Assembly (NCBI GenBank): GCA_045124055.1
Contig: JBGVKZ010000016.1
Span: 1-53,431 of the forward strand
DNA from: CALZKI01 sp045124055
Lineage (GTDB): Bacteria > Bacillota > Clostridia > Lachnospirales > Lachnospiraceae
Length of the DNA stretch: 53,431 bases
Direction of reading: 5' to 3'
Made by a program: the position numbers and the translations under genes. The notes under the pieces are model-generated. The model did not search any database and was not told the DNA's origin. It saw nothing but the letters and a program-made list of their open reading frames with translations. Of the stretch, positions 42,460 to 51,591 are shown piece by piece; the stretch's first letter is position 1, and each line of letters opens with the position of its first letter.

Positions 42460-44289
42460 CTACTTATTAAAAGAAGCTCTCTTTCTCAGTGTTGGGTCTA
42501 AAATCTTTTTACGAATACGAAGATTTTCTGGAGTAACTTCCAAAAGCTCATCGGTATCAATGAAATCAAGTGCCTGTTCCAAACTTAAGATTTTTGGTGG
42601 TGATAAACGTAAGGCTTCGTCTGCACTGGAAGAACGAGTATTAGTAAGCTGTTTTTTCTTACAAACGTTTAACTCGATGTCTTCGCCACGGCCGTTCTGA
42701 CCAACAACCATACCAGAGTAAACCTTTTCGCCAGGACCAATAAAGAGAGTACCACGTTCCTGAGCATTGAAAAGACCATAGGTTACGGCTTCACCAGCTT
42801 CAAAAGCAATTAAAGAACCCTGTTTTCTATACTGGATATCTCCTTTGTATGGACCATAACCATCAAAAATGGTGTTCATAATACCATTTCCTTTTGTATC
42901 CGTCATAAAATCGCCACGGTAGCCAATGAGACCGCGAGATGGGATGGAGAATTCAAGACGTGTGTAACCGCCTGATGCTGTACCCATACTGCGAAGTTCG
43001 CCTTTTCGTTGACTCAACTTTTCAATAACTGTACCGGAAAATTCATCTGGCACATCAATATATGCTAATTCCATTGGTTCTAATTTCTTACCATTTTCAT
43101 CTGTTTTATACAAAACTTCGGCTTTACTTACGGCAAATTCAAACCCTTCACGACGCATATTTTCAATTAGAACGGATAAATGAAGTTCTCCACGACCAGA
43201 TACACGGAAACTTTCTGTGGTATCGGTTTCTTCTACACGAAGGGAAACATCGGTATTCAATTCTTTAAATAAACGGTCACGTAAATGACGGCTGGTTACA
43301 TATTTTCCTTCCTGTCCTGCAAGAGGAGAGTCGTTTACGATAAAATGCATTGCAATCGTAGGCTCAGAAATTTTCTGGAAAGGAATTGGGTCTACCTTGT
43401 CTACGGAACAAAGGGTGTCACCAATGTGAATATCACTAATACCGGAAATGGCTACAATAGAGCCAATGTGTGCTTCTTTTACTTCGACTTTATTTAGTCC
43501 GTCAAACTCATATAATTTACTGATTTTTACTTTTTTCTGTTTCTCTGGTTCATAATAGTTGGCAATCATTACCTCCTGATTTACCGCTACCGTGCCATTA
43601 TCTACTTTACCAACACCAATTCGACCAACATATTCGTTGTAATCAATGGTACTGATAAGCACCTGTGTAGCAGCTTCCGGGTCACCTTCCGGTGCAGGAA
43701 TATAATCTAAAATAGTTTCAAATAATGGTACCATATCTGTACCAGGAGTATTTGCATCTAAAGAAGCATAGCCGCCCTTTGCTGAAGCAAATACGAAAGG
43801 ACAATCAAGCTGAGAATCGTCAGCTTCCAAATCTAAAAACAATTCTAATACTTCGTCGATAACTTCAGTTGGTCTTGCTTCTGGTCTGTCAATTTTGTTG
43901 ATACAGACGATAACCGGAAGTTTCAATTCTAAAGCCTTACGAAGTACGAATTTGGTTTGTGGCATAGCACCTTCAAAGGCATCGACTACAAGGATAACAC
44001 CATTTACCATTTTCAAAACACGTTCTACTTCGCCGCCAAAGTCAGCGTGTCCAGGAGTATCAATAATGTTGATTTTCGTATTTTTATAAGTAACAGCCGT
44101 GTTTTTTGAAAGAATAGTGATGCCACGTTCTCTTTCAATATCATTAGAGTCCATAACACGTTCAGCGACTTCCTGATTCTCTCTGAAAACACCACTTTGT
44201 TTTAATAATTCATCCACCAAGGTTGTTTTACCGTGGTCAACGTGAGCAATAATTGCTACGTTTCTTATGTCTTCTCTTTTCTGTCTCAT
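42460..44289 (-). CDS. typA: Translational GTPase TypA/BipA
   Basis: 609 residues. G motifs AHVDHGKTT, RERGITI, DTPGHADFG and NKIDRP fill the first 200 residues; the EF-G-like domains II, III and V and the TypA-specific C-terminal domain (YRKQGSLIAFEAGEAVTYGL) follow. It binds the ribosome like EF-G and matters in stress and 50S assembly. I prefer the ATG at 44289, preceded by GGAGAAATCTT; a longer start at 44307 begins inside that site. The last residues (ILDPTLRKRASFNK) match the usual end. Confidence 0.96.
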   Translation of the reverse strand: MRQKREDIRNVAIIAHVDHGKTTLVDELLKQSGVFRENQEVAERVMDSNDIERERGITILSKNTAVTYKNTKINIIDTPGHADFGGEVERVLKMVNGVILVVDAFEGAMPQTKFVLRKALELKLPVIVCINKIDRPEARPTEVIDEVLELFLDLEADDSQLDCPFVFASAKGGYASLDANTPGTDMVPLFETILDYIPAPEGDPEAATQVLISTIDYNEYVGRIGVGKVDNGTVAVNQEVMIANYYEPEKQKKVKISKLYEFDGLNKVEVKEAHIGSIVAISGISDIHIGDTLCSVDKVDPIPFQKISEPTIAMHFIVNDSPLAGQEGKYVTSRHLRDRLFKELNTDVSLRVEETDTTESFRVSGRGELHLSVLIENMRREGFEFAVSKAEVLYKTDENGKKLEPMELAYIDVPDEFSGTVIEKLSQRKGELRSMGTASGGYTRLEFSIPSRGLIGYRGDFMTDTKGNGIMNTIFDGYGPYKGDIQYRKQGSLIAFEAGEAVTYGLFNAQERGTLFIGPGEKVYSGMVVGQNGRGEDIELNVCKKKQLTNTRSSSADEALRLSPPKILSLEQALDFIDTDELLEVTPENLRIRKKILDPTLRKRASFNK

Positions 44290-44354
44290 AAGATTTCTCC
44301 ATTTCAAAGGTCGTCATAAAGGGCGACAAATTACATATTTTCACAAACGAAAAC

Positions 44355-44383
44355 AGTATAGCACCAGTGTTTTTCCCTTGCAA
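44355..44383 (-). promoter_or_regulatory. Promoter of typA
   Basis: On the minus strand TTGCAA (44383-44378), a 17-base spacer and TATACT (44360-44355). In the rest of the 304-base gap (44290-44593) I see only AT-rich sequence, the ribosome binding site of the next gene and a weak candidate promoter for it near 44520. Confidence 0.75.
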
Positions 44384-44593
44384 GATAACAAAAATACAGT
44401 ATTCGGAACAAATTTTGACTATTTATAAGCAAAATATCCAAAAAATATGTTGAAATTTTGGGAATAATCGAGATAATATTCAATATAGGGTGATATTTGA
44501 CGACGAATAATAGTATTCATTGGCAAAAAAATCCAATATAGTAAATATGTATTACAGGAAGAAATTCTTAGTGTAAGAAGGGAGAACAAAATA

Positions 44594-45244
44594 ATGACAG
44601 AAAAGGTAATGGAAAACAACCAGGTTTCCGTAATGGGAACTATCGTGAGTGACTTTGAATTCAGTCACCAAATTTTTGGAGAGGGATTCTACATGGTAGA
44701 CATCATGGTAGACAGACTTAGTAGCTCTGCTGACCTGATTCCACTGATGGTATCAGAAAGATTGATTGATGTAACAGCAGATTACAAGGGCTATCGTATT
44801 GCGGTAACAGGACAATTCCGTTCCTACAACAGACACGAGGAACACAAAAACAAACTAGTACTTTCCGTTTTTGCAAGAGAAATTACATTCTTATCAGAAA
44901 TTGATGAAAGTGCACAGACTAACCAGATTTTCTTAGATGGTTACATTTGTAAAGAACCAGTTTATAGAAAAACTCCACTGGGCAGAGAAATTGCAGATTT
45001 ATTAATCGCGGTAAATCGTCCATATGGTAAATCGGATTATATTCCATGTATTTGTTGGGGAAGAAATGCCAGATTTGCCAACAGTTTCCATGTAGGAACA
45101 AGATGTGCTGTCTGGGGCAGAATCCAAAGTAGAGAATATGTCAAAAAAGTCGGCGAGGAAGAGATTGAAAAGAGAATTGCATTTGAAGTCTCTGTTAGTA
45201 AATTAGAACTATTAGACGGCGAAGATGACGAAATGAGAGAATAA
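44594..45244 (+). CDS. Tandem OB-fold single-stranded DNA-binding-like protein
   Basis: 216 residues in two SSB-like OB folds. The first (about residues 8-100) includes VSVMGTIVSDFEFSHQ and YRIAVTGQFRSYNRHEEHKN; the second (about 105-205) has IFLDGYICKEPVYRKTPLGRE, DYIPCICWGRNARFAN and GTRCAVWGRIQSREYVKK, the normal core of bacterial SSB. Ordinary SSB has one fold and acts as a tetramer; two in one chain imply a dimer, or a different role such as primosome or repair partner. The acidic end (DGEDDEMRE) is shorter than the SSB interaction tail. GAAGGGAG precedes the ATG. Confidence 0.75.
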   Translation: MTEKVMENNQVSVMGTIVSDFEFSHQIFGEGFYMVDIMVDRLSSSADLIPLMVSERLIDVTADYKGYRIAVTGQFRSYNRHEEHKNKLVLSVFAREITFLSEIDESAQTNQIFLDGYICKEPVYRKTPLGREIADLLIAVNRPYGKSDYIPCICWGRNARFANSFHVGTRCAVWGRIQSREYVKKVGEEEIEKRIAFEVSVSKLELLDGEDDEMRE

Positions 45245-45261
45245 TTTTATCTTTATATAAG

Positions 45262-45290
45262 TTGCCAAAAAAACAGGAATGTGATATGAT
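45262..45290 (+). promoter_or_regulatory. Promoter of dapA
   Basis: TTGCCA at 45262-45267, a 17-base spacer and TATGAT at 45285-45290. The leader is about 55 bases with no room for a lysine riboswitch. Confidence 0.7.
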
Positions 45291-45349
45291 ACAACACAAA
45301 GTTTTAGAATGTTTATGCTTAAGATAAAGCATTAAGGAGGATAAAAGCA

Positions 45350-46237
45350 ATGGCTATTTTTACAGGTGCAGGTGTAGCAATAGCAACACCATTTTATGAC
45401 AACGGAGAAGTAAATTATGATAGTTTTGCTAAATTAATTGAATTCCAGATTGCCAATCATACAGATGCAATTATCGTTTGTGGTACAACCGGTGAAGCAT
45501 CTACCTTAACCCATGAGGAACATTTGGCAGTCATTAAATTTTGTGTGGAAAAGGTTGCAGGACGTATTCCAGTTATCGCAGGTACAGGTTCTAATTGCAC
45601 AGAAACTGCTATCTACCTTTCGAAAGAAGCAGAAAAATACGGTGTAGATGGTCTTTTAGTAGTAACACCTTATTACAATAAAGCAACACAAAAAGGTTTA
45701 TATGAACACTTTAAAATGATTGCTGATTCTGTAAAGATTCCGATTATTTTGTATAACATTCCAGGTAGAACAGGTTGCTCTATGAAACCAGAAACTATCG
45801 TAAGCCTTTGTAACGATGTAGAAAATATTGTAGGTGTAAAAGAAGCCAGCGGCAATTTCGACCACATCGTTGAACTTATGGCTCAGGCAAAAGGTAGTGT
45901 TGATGTATATTCGGGTAATGACAATCAGGTAGTGCCACTTTTAGCACTCGGTGGAAAAGGTGTAATTTCCGTATTATCCAACGTTGCACCACAGGAAACA
46001 CATGACTTATGCCAGAAGTTCTTTGATGGGGATTTACAGGGTAGTCTTGAAATTCAGTTAAAAGCACAGAATTTGATTTCCGCTTTGTTCTGCGAAGTAA
46101 ATCCAATTCCAGTAAAAAAAGCTCTTAACTTAATGGGTATGGAATTTGGACCAATGAGAAGACCACTTACAGAAATGGAACCGGAAAATGCAGCTCGCCT
46201 TGAAAAAGAAATGAGAAATTTTGGTATCTTAAAATAA
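45350..46237 (+). CDS. dapA: 4-hydroxy-tetrahydrodipicolinate synthase
   Basis: 295 residues, a TIM barrel of the normal length. The active site is complete: GTTGEASTL, Tyr in LVVTPYYNKATQ, Arg and Tyr in LYNIPGRTG and the Schiff-base Lys in VGVKEASGN (near residue 164). It condenses pyruvate with aspartate semialdehyde on the way to lysine and diaminopimelate. AAGGAGG precedes the ATG. A terminator separates it from the kinase gene, while dapB is two genes on. Confidence 0.96.
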   Translation: MAIFTGAGVAIATPFYDNGEVNYDSFAKLIEFQIANHTDAIIVCGTTGEASTLTHEEHLAVIKFCVEKVAGRIPVIAGTGSNCTETAIYLSKEAEKYGVDGLLVVTPYYNKATQKGLYEHFKMIADSVKIPIILYNIPGRTGCSMKPETIVSLCNDVENIVGVKEASGNFDHIVELMAQAKGSVDVYSGNDNQVVPLLALGGKGVISVLSNVAPQETHDLCQKFFDGDLQGSLEIQLKAQNLISALFCEVNPIPVKKALNLMGMEFGPMRRPLTEMEPENAARLEKEMRNFGILK

Positions 46238-46250
46238 GAAAAAATATGAA

Positions 46251-46284
46251 ACAGGCAGAACCTATTGGGTGCTGCCTGTATTTT
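46251..46284 (+). terminator. Terminator after dapA
   Basis: ACAGGCAG (46251-46258) pairs with CTGCCTGT (46272-46279), with inner ACC/GGT, then ATTTTAATT. The T run is short, so part of the transcription may continue into the kinase gene. Confidence 0.75.
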
Positions 46285-46314
46285 AATTCCTAGAAAAAGT
46301 TAGCAGGTGAAAAT

Positions 46315-47217
46315 ATGATATATACACTGACACTGAATCCATCTTTAGACTATATTATGGAAGTACCTGTCCTTCAAAAAGGGACAATGAACCGATGTGA
46401 AAACACCTATCTGCTACCAGGCGGAAAAGGTATTAATGTTTCTATGGTTTTACATAATCTTGGAATGGAAAATACCGCGATTTTAACGATTGGCGGTTTT
46501 ACGGGCGAAAAGCTACTTCAAATGTTAGAAGATGGGGACATAAAATATGACCCAATACGATTGAAAAATGGAGACACACGTATTAATGTAAAGGTCTTAG
46601 GGAGAGAAGAGACGGAGTTAAATGCCAAGGGCATTACCCTAGATAATTATGCCATTGATGAATTATCTAAAAAAATAACTGCCTTAAAAGAGGGTGATGT
46701 GCTGATTTTGTCAGGAAGTCTGCCAAAAGGCGTTGAGAGTGATTTTTATGCTCGCCTTATGAGTTCTTTGAAAGAGAAAAAAGTAAAAGTAGTGGTAGAT
46801 ACGAATGGCCAGGCTTTTTTACAGACACTTTCCTGTGAACCTTTTTTAGTAAAACCCAATCAAAAGGAACTAGAGGAAATGTTTCACACTCAGGTAGAAA
46901 ACAAAGAAGAATTGGTTTCTTTGGCAAGCAGAGTTCAGAAAATGGGTGCAAAAAATGTTTTAGTTTCCTTAGGAGCTGCTGGAGCTTTACTGGTAACCGA
47001 AGATGAACAGGTTCGTTGGCAAATGGCACCCCACGGAAAAGTACAAAATTCCATCGGTGCAGGGGACTCTATGGTGGCAGGTTTTTTAGCGAGCTATTTA
47101 AAAAACGGCGATTATCAGGAAGCTCTTTTGCAAGGCGTTTTATCCGGTAGTGCCAGTACCTTTTCCAAAAAACTTGCGACAAAAGAAGAAATTGATGCAC
47201 TGAGGAAAAACTTATGA
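46315..47217 (+). CDS. fruK: PfkB-family sugar kinase, probable 1-phosphofructokinase
   Basis: 300 residues. The N-terminal LTLNPSLDYIMEV and the PGGKGINVSMVLHNLG segment identify the FruK/LacC branch of PfkB kinases; the catalytic GAGDSMVAGF lies near residue 247. The likely reaction is fructose 1-phosphate to fructose 1,6-bisphosphate; tagatose 6-phosphate is the alternative. No PTS or fruR gene adjoins; it sits between dapA and dapB, and fbp lies two genes on. Only a weak GCAGGTG precedes the ATG. Confidence 0.82.
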   Translation: MIYTLTLNPSLDYIMEVPVLQKGTMNRCENTYLLPGGKGINVSMVLHNLGMENTAILTIGGFTGEKLLQMLEDGDIKYDPIRLKNGDTRINVKVLGREETELNAKGITLDNYAIDELSKKITALKEGDVLILSGSLPKGVESDFYARLMSSLKEKKVKVVVDTNGQAFLQTLSCEPFLVKPNQKELEEMFHTQVENKEELVSLASRVQKMGAKNVLVSLGAAGALLVTEDEQVRWQMAPHGKVQNSIGAGDSMVAGFLASYLKNGDYQEALLQGVLSGSASTFSKKLATKEEIDALRKNL

Positions 47218-47284
47218 TAAAATACTTTCGTAAAGCAGAGCTTTGCTTTGACTTAAGTGATTAGACAGATAAAGGAGATAACGT

Positions 47285-48040
47285 ATGATTAAAGTGATTA
47301 TGCACGGTTGCAATGGAAAAATGGGAAAAAACATTGTGAACCTTTTAGCAAACGATACACAGGCACAGATAGTAGCTGGAGTAGATGCCTATGATGAAGG
47401 AAAAAATCCTTTCCCAGTCTATGCATCTATTAAACAATGTACCACAGAAGCAGATGTAATTATCGATTTTTCTACGGCAAAAGCAGTAGATAATCTTTTG
47501 GATTATTGTGTGGAAAAACAAGTTCCTTGCGTACTTTGTACCACAGGTCTTACAGAAGAACAGCTTCAGAAAGTGGCAGATGCTTCTAAGAAGGTAGCTA
47601 TATTAAAATCTGCTAATATGTCACTGGGCATAAATATGCTTTTAAAATTAGTAAAAGAGGCAACAGCTATTTTAGCACCGGCAGGTTTTGACATCGAAAT
47701 CGTAGAAAAACATCACAACCAGAAAGTAGATGCACCAAGTGGTACAGCCTTGGCTCTTGCAGATTCTATCAATGAAGAATTAAATAATGCTTATGAATAT
47801 GTATATGATAGAAGCCAGACCAGAGAAAAAAGAAAAACCAACGAAATCGGTATTTCGGCAGTTCGCGGCGGTACTATTGTAGGCGACCACGACGTTATTT
47901 TTGCTGGAGAAGATGAAGTGATTACTTTTAACCACAGAGCTTACTCCAAAGCCGTTTTTGCAAAAGGTGCAATTCAGGCAGCAAAATTCCTTGCTGGAAA
48001 AGAAGCTGGAATGTATGATATGAGCCACGTAATCGGCTAA
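47285..48040 (+). CDS. dapB: 4-hydroxy-tetrahydrodipicolinate reductase
   Basis: 251 residues. The nucleotide-binding motif MHGCNGKMGKNI at residue 5, DFSTAKAV, the substrate motif EKHHNQKVDAPSGTA and the C-terminal TFNHRAYSK are all in place. It reduces the DapA product with NAD(P)H. AAGGAG precedes the ATG. A short family member of normal length. fbp starts 46 bases later. Confidence 0.96.
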   Translation: MIKVIMHGCNGKMGKNIVNLLANDTQAQIVAGVDAYDEGKNPFPVYASIKQCTTEADVIIDFSTAKAVDNLLDYCVEKQVPCVLCTTGLTEEQLQKVADASKKVAILKSANMSLGINMLLKLVKEATAILAPAGFDIEIVEKHHNQKVDAPSGTALALADSINEELNNAYEYVYDRSQTREKRKTNEIGISAVRGGTIVGDHDVIFAGEDEVITFNHRAYSKAVFAKGAIQAAKFLAGKEAGMYDMSHVIG

Positions 48041-48086
48041 TTAAAAAAACGAATGTAGCAAAAAGTATAAGAACCGGGTGAGGCAT

Positions 48087-50045
48087 ATGAACAATACGGA
48101 ATTGGTATTTTTGAAAAGTTTAGCAAAGCAATATCCAACTATTGCAGCGGCAAGTACAGAAATTATCAACTTACAGGCAATTTTGAACTTGCCAAAAGGA
48201 ACGGAACATTTTTTGACAGATATTCATGGAGAAAATGAGCAATTTAACCATGTCCTGAAAAATGGTTCTGGCTCAGTACGTAATAAAATAGATGAAGAAT
48301 TTGGAAATACATTGAGTGATAGGGATAAAAGAAGTCTTGCGACTTTAATTTATTATCCGGAGGAAAAACTGGATATTGCTATAAGAGAAGAAGATAATTT
48401 GGACGATTTTTATAAAATTACTTTGCATCGTTTGGTACAAATTACGAAAAGAGTTTCTTCCAAATATACCCGTTCCAAAGTTAGAAAAGCTTTGCCCAAA
48501 GATTTTGCTTATGTTATTGAAGAACTGATTACCGAAAAAGCTGAAGTCCAGAACAAAGAGGCTTATTACAACGAAATTATTCATACGATTATACATATAG
48601 GCAGAGCACCGGAATTTATCATCGCTCTTAGTAACCTGATACAGAGATTGGTTATCGACCATTTGCATATTGTAGGCGATATTTACGACAGAGGCCCAGG
48701 ACCACATATTATTATGGATACCCTTAGTAAATATCACTCTGTGGATGTGCAATGGGGTAATCATGATGTGGTTTGGATGGGAGCGGCCAGTGGTAGTGCC
48801 GCCTGTATTGCCAACGTAATTCGTATTGCTGCCAGATATGGCAATCTGGATACTTTGGAAGAAGGCTATGGAATCAATTTGATTCCGTTAGCAACTTTTG
48901 CAATGAATACCTACGAAAATTCAGATTGTAGTTGTTTTAACATCAAATTTGACGAGCAGTATAACACCAATGATTTGCCAATGGATATGAAAATGCATAA
49001 GGCTATTTCTATTATTCAGTTTAAATTGGAGGGACAGCTTATCAAAAGACGTCCGGAATTTCAAATGGAAAATAGGCTTTTGCTGGATAAAATTGACTTT
49101 GAAAAAGGAACTGTGTGGGTAGAAGGGAAAGAATATCCGATGAAGGATATGGATTTTCCGACAATAGACCCTCGTGACCCTTATAAATTGTCAAAAGAGG
49201 AAGAAATCGTAGTAGACAGACTGGTTCAGGCATTTACAAAATGCGAAAAACTGCAAAAGCATATGCGTTTTATGTTTTTACGAGGCGGGCTATATAAAAC
49301 TTACAATTCCAATTTGTTGTATCATGGTTGTGTGCCCTTAGATGAAAATGGAGAATTTAAGAAAGTAGAATTGTTTGGTCAGTCATACAGTGGCAAGGCA
49401 TTGTATGATATGTTGGAACATCACGCCAGAAAAGGTTTTTATGGTACTTATGGAAGTAGTGAAAAGGAAAACGGACAGGATATTTTGTGGTACATCTGGT
49501 GTAGCCCAAATTCTCCGGTTTTTGGAAAAGACAAAATGACTACTTTTGAGCGATATTTTATTGAAGATAAAGAAACCCATAAAGAAACGAAAAATACCTA
49601 CTATTCCCTTTTAGATGATGAAAATACCATTGGTCGCATTTTAGAGGAATTTGGTTTAACCACTGAAGATTCTCATATAGTCAATGGGCACGTACCAGTG
49701 GAGCAAAAGAAAGGAGAATCCCCTATTCGATGTGGCGGAAAAGTGTTGATTATTGATGGTGGATTTTCGAAAGCTTATCAAGGGAAAACCGGAATTGCAG
49801 GATACACCTTAGTATCCAATTCGCACGGTATGCGTCTTGTAGCTCACGAAGCGTTTGAGTCCAAAGAGGCGGCTATCCGCAAGGAAACAGATATTATTTC
49901 GGATTATATAGCGGTAGAAAAATATGTGCTTAGAAAGCGTGTAGCAGATACGGATATTGGTACAGAAATCAAAATCAGTATTGCACAGTTAGAAGATTTG
50001 TTAGAGGCATATCGAGAAGGTTTGATAGTGGAAAAAACCATATAA
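48087..50045 (+). CDS. fbp: Fructose-1,6-bisphosphatase class III
   Basis: About 652 residues, the Firmicutes-type enzyme unrelated to classical FBPase. The metallophosphatase motifs are TDIHGENEQF, VGDIYDRGPGPHI, WGNHDVVWMGA and, near residue 560, IVNGHVPVEQ; there is a long helical N-terminal part. It hydrolyses fructose 1,6-bisphosphate for gluconeogenesis. An upstream GTG in the same frame is possible, but the ATG has GGGTGAGG at a better distance. With the kinase at 46315, which makes its substrate, it would form a futile cycle unless regulated. Confidence 0.93.
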   Translation: MNNTELVFLKSLAKQYPTIAAASTEIINLQAILNLPKGTEHFLTDIHGENEQFNHVLKNGSGSVRNKIDEEFGNTLSDRDKRSLATLIYYPEEKLDIAIREEDNLDDFYKITLHRLVQITKRVSSKYTRSKVRKALPKDFAYVIEELITEKAEVQNKEAYYNEIIHTIIHIGRAPEFIIALSNLIQRLVIDHLHIVGDIYDRGPGPHIIMDTLSKYHSVDVQWGNHDVVWMGAASGSAACIANVIRIAARYGNLDTLEEGYGINLIPLATFAMNTYENSDCSCFNIKFDEQYNTNDLPMDMKMHKAISIIQFKLEGQLIKRRPEFQMENRLLLDKIDFEKGTVWVEGKEYPMKDMDFPTIDPRDPYKLSKEEEIVVDRLVQAFTKCEKLQKHMRFMFLRGGLYKTYNSNLLYHGCVPLDENGEFKKVELFGQSYSGKALYDMLEHHARKGFYGTYGSSEKENGQDILWYIWCSPNSPVFGKDKMTTFERYFIEDKETHKETKNTYYSLLDDENTIGRILEEFGLTTEDSHIVNGHVPVEQKKGESPIRCGGKVLIIDGGFSKAYQGKTGIAGYTLVSNSHGMRLVAHEAFESKEAAIRKETDIISDYIAVEKYVLRKRVADTDIGTEIKISIAQLEDLLEAYREGLIVEKTI

Positions 50046-50057
50046 TATTTATGCAAA

Positions 50058-50106
50058 AAAGAGCCAGCGTTAAAATGGATAGAAGTCCAAATTAACTCTG
50101 GCTTAC
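50058..50106. terminator. Imperfect hairpin between convergent genes
   Basis: GAGCCAG with TTAA pairs with TTAA and CTGGCT, with mismatches, around a long loop; A-rich left and T-rich right flanks. It probably ends both fbp and the lipoprotein gene. Confidence 0.55.
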
Positions 50107-50124
50107 ATTTTACCCAATACAAAA

Positions 50125-50526
50125 TTATCTGACAGTTGTACTAGGATTTGTATTGTTTGTATTTGGTGTTGTGTTACCTGTAACCCCATTTGTGACATCA
50201 TGGATTGTATCATTAATCGCATCGCCTGTGTCTTCGATAACATTTCCTGCGTCATCAATGATATTACCTGTGTCATCTATCAAGGAATCGTTATTATGAT
50301 TCAGGTTATCATCGTTTGTGACGTCATTGTTATTGTTTACAGGATTGTCAGGTGTTACGGTAGTGTTATTGCCATTTGTACCGTTTGTACCATTTGTTTC
50401 GTTGTTTTCAATGGTAGTGTTTGTTTTGTCGTTAGTTGTTTTATCATCATTTCTACTACAACCTGTAAATACAGATAACATAGCAACGATGAGAAGCGTA
50501 ACAACAGTTTTTTTTGTCATTTTCAT
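50125..50526 (-). CDS. Asn/Thr/Asp-rich lipoprotein
   Basis: About 133 residues. A signal peptide with lipobox FTGC (Cys near residue 22 follows VAMLSVFTG) is followed only by low-complexity sequence rich in Asn, Thr and Asp, including the repeats NGTNGTNGNN and DDTGNIIDDAGNVIEDTGDAI. It is attached to the outer face of the membrane and probably unfolded, a spacer or a surface decoration. I start at the ATG at 50526, with AAGGAG upstream. The strong strand bias of A and C creates long false frames on the other strand. Function unknown. Confidence 0.75.
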   Translation of the reverse strand: MKMTKKTVVTLLIVAMLSVFTGCSRNDDKTTNDKTNTTIENNETNGTNGTNGNNTTVTPDNPVNNNNDVTNDDNLNHNNDSLIDDTGNIIDDAGNVIEDTGDAINDTIHDVTNGVTGNTTPNTNNTNPSTTVR

Positions 50527-50693
50527 ATATACACTCCTTCTATTCCTGAAAAATGTGTGAACCATTTTGCAATGCGTTCAAAAGTAGTGTGTGCATCAAA
50601 ATAAAAAATATACTATGAAAAAGTTGAAAATGTGATACAATTAAAAAATCTTCTTTAAAATCAAATTTAAAACTGTGAAAAGGAATTTTATTT

Positions 50694-51473
50694 ATGCAAT
50701 TTAGACCTTGTATAGACATTCACAATGGTGCAGTGAAGCAAATTGTTGGGAGTTCATTGAAGGATGAAGGGAACACAGCACTGGAAAATTTTGTTTCAAA
50801 AAAAGATGCATCATATTATGCTAATTTATATAAAGAAGCCGAACTAAAAGGAGCACATGTTATTATGCTCAATGCTTTTGATAGCGAATTTTACCAGGCA
50901 ACTAAGGAACAGGCATTACTTGCCATAAAAACTTACCCCAAGGCACTTCAGGTAGGTGGCGGAATCACTGCGGAAAATGCCAAAGAGTATATAGAAAACG
51001 GGGCAGATAAAGTAATTGTCACTTCTTATGTTTTCAAAGAGGGAAAAATTCAATACGAAAATTTGAAAAAGTTATTAGAGGCTGTCTCAAAAGACCATAT
51101 TGTACTGGATTTAAGCTGTCGTAAAAGGGACGGGAAATACTATATTGTTACAGATAGATGGCAGAAATTTACTGATGTAGAAGTGAATTATGATACCTTA
51201 GAGAAACTATCAAACTATTGTAGTGAATTTCTTATTCATGCAGTTGATGTGGAAGGAAAACAGCAGGGAATTGACACGAAGTTAATTGCATATCTTGGAA
51301 AGTGGGATAAAATTCCGATTACTTACGCAGGTGGAATTCATACTTATGAAGACATTGAAACGGTGGCAAAACTTGGAAAGGGAAATATTCACGTAACAGT
51401 GGGTAGTGCCTTAGATTTATTTGGCGGCGAATTGGATTTTGAAAAAATTATAGAAATAGTACGGGCACACTAA
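50694..51473 (+). CDS. hisA: HisA, eukaryotic type (ProFAR isomerase)
   Basis: 259 residues of a TIM barrel. The sequence follows yeast HIS6 rather than bacterial HisA: CIDIHNGAVKQIVG at the start, ALQVGGGI, DKVIVTSYVF, IVLDLSCRKRDGKYYI, FLIHAVDVEGKQQGID and TVGSALDLFGGELDF. It interconverts ProFAR and PRFAR in histidine synthesis. There is no other his gene here. An extended -10 (TGATACAAT near 50634) may be its promoter. This type is known in a few bacteria, mainly Clostridia. It ends inside a terminator. Confidence 0.9.
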   Translation: MQFRPCIDIHNGAVKQIVGSSLKDEGNTALENFVSKKDASYYANLYKEAELKGAHVIMLNAFDSEFYQATKEQALLAIKTYPKALQVGGGITAENAKEYIENGADKVIVTSYVFKEGKIQYENLKKLLEAVSKDHIVLDLSCRKRDGKYYIVTDRWQKFTDVEVNYDTLEKLSNYCSEFLIHAVDVEGKQQGIDTKLIAYLGKWDKIPITYAGGIHTYEDIETVAKLGKGNIHVTVGSALDLFGGELDFEKIIEIVRAH

Positions 51474-51497
51474 TCAAATAGTGTGCCCATTTTTTTT
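51463..51497 (+). terminator. Terminator of hisA
   Basis: GGGCACACT (51463-51471) pairs with AGTGTGCCC (51480-51488), then eight T residues. The stem includes the last codons of the gene. Confidence 0.92.
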
Positions 51498-51591
51498 AAT
51501 CTGTTTTACAATACTGCGAGTTCTAAATAAAAGCTAAGTTTATATTTAAAAAGGCACATCGTTTCACGGATTAGGTGTTATAATATGAAAA

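Noticed and set aside
45291..45349. Lysine riboswitch before dapA
   Set aside because: Too short: fewer than 60 bases from the promoter to the start codon.
46757..47029. Minus-strand frames within fruK, fbp, carB and similar genes
   Set aside because: All lie inside well-recognised genes, lack ribosome binding sites and show no family resemblance.
50200..50560. Two plus-strand frames of 80-92 codons opposite the lipoprotein
   Set aside because: They are mirror images of Asn/Thr/Asp codon repeats and have no start signals.
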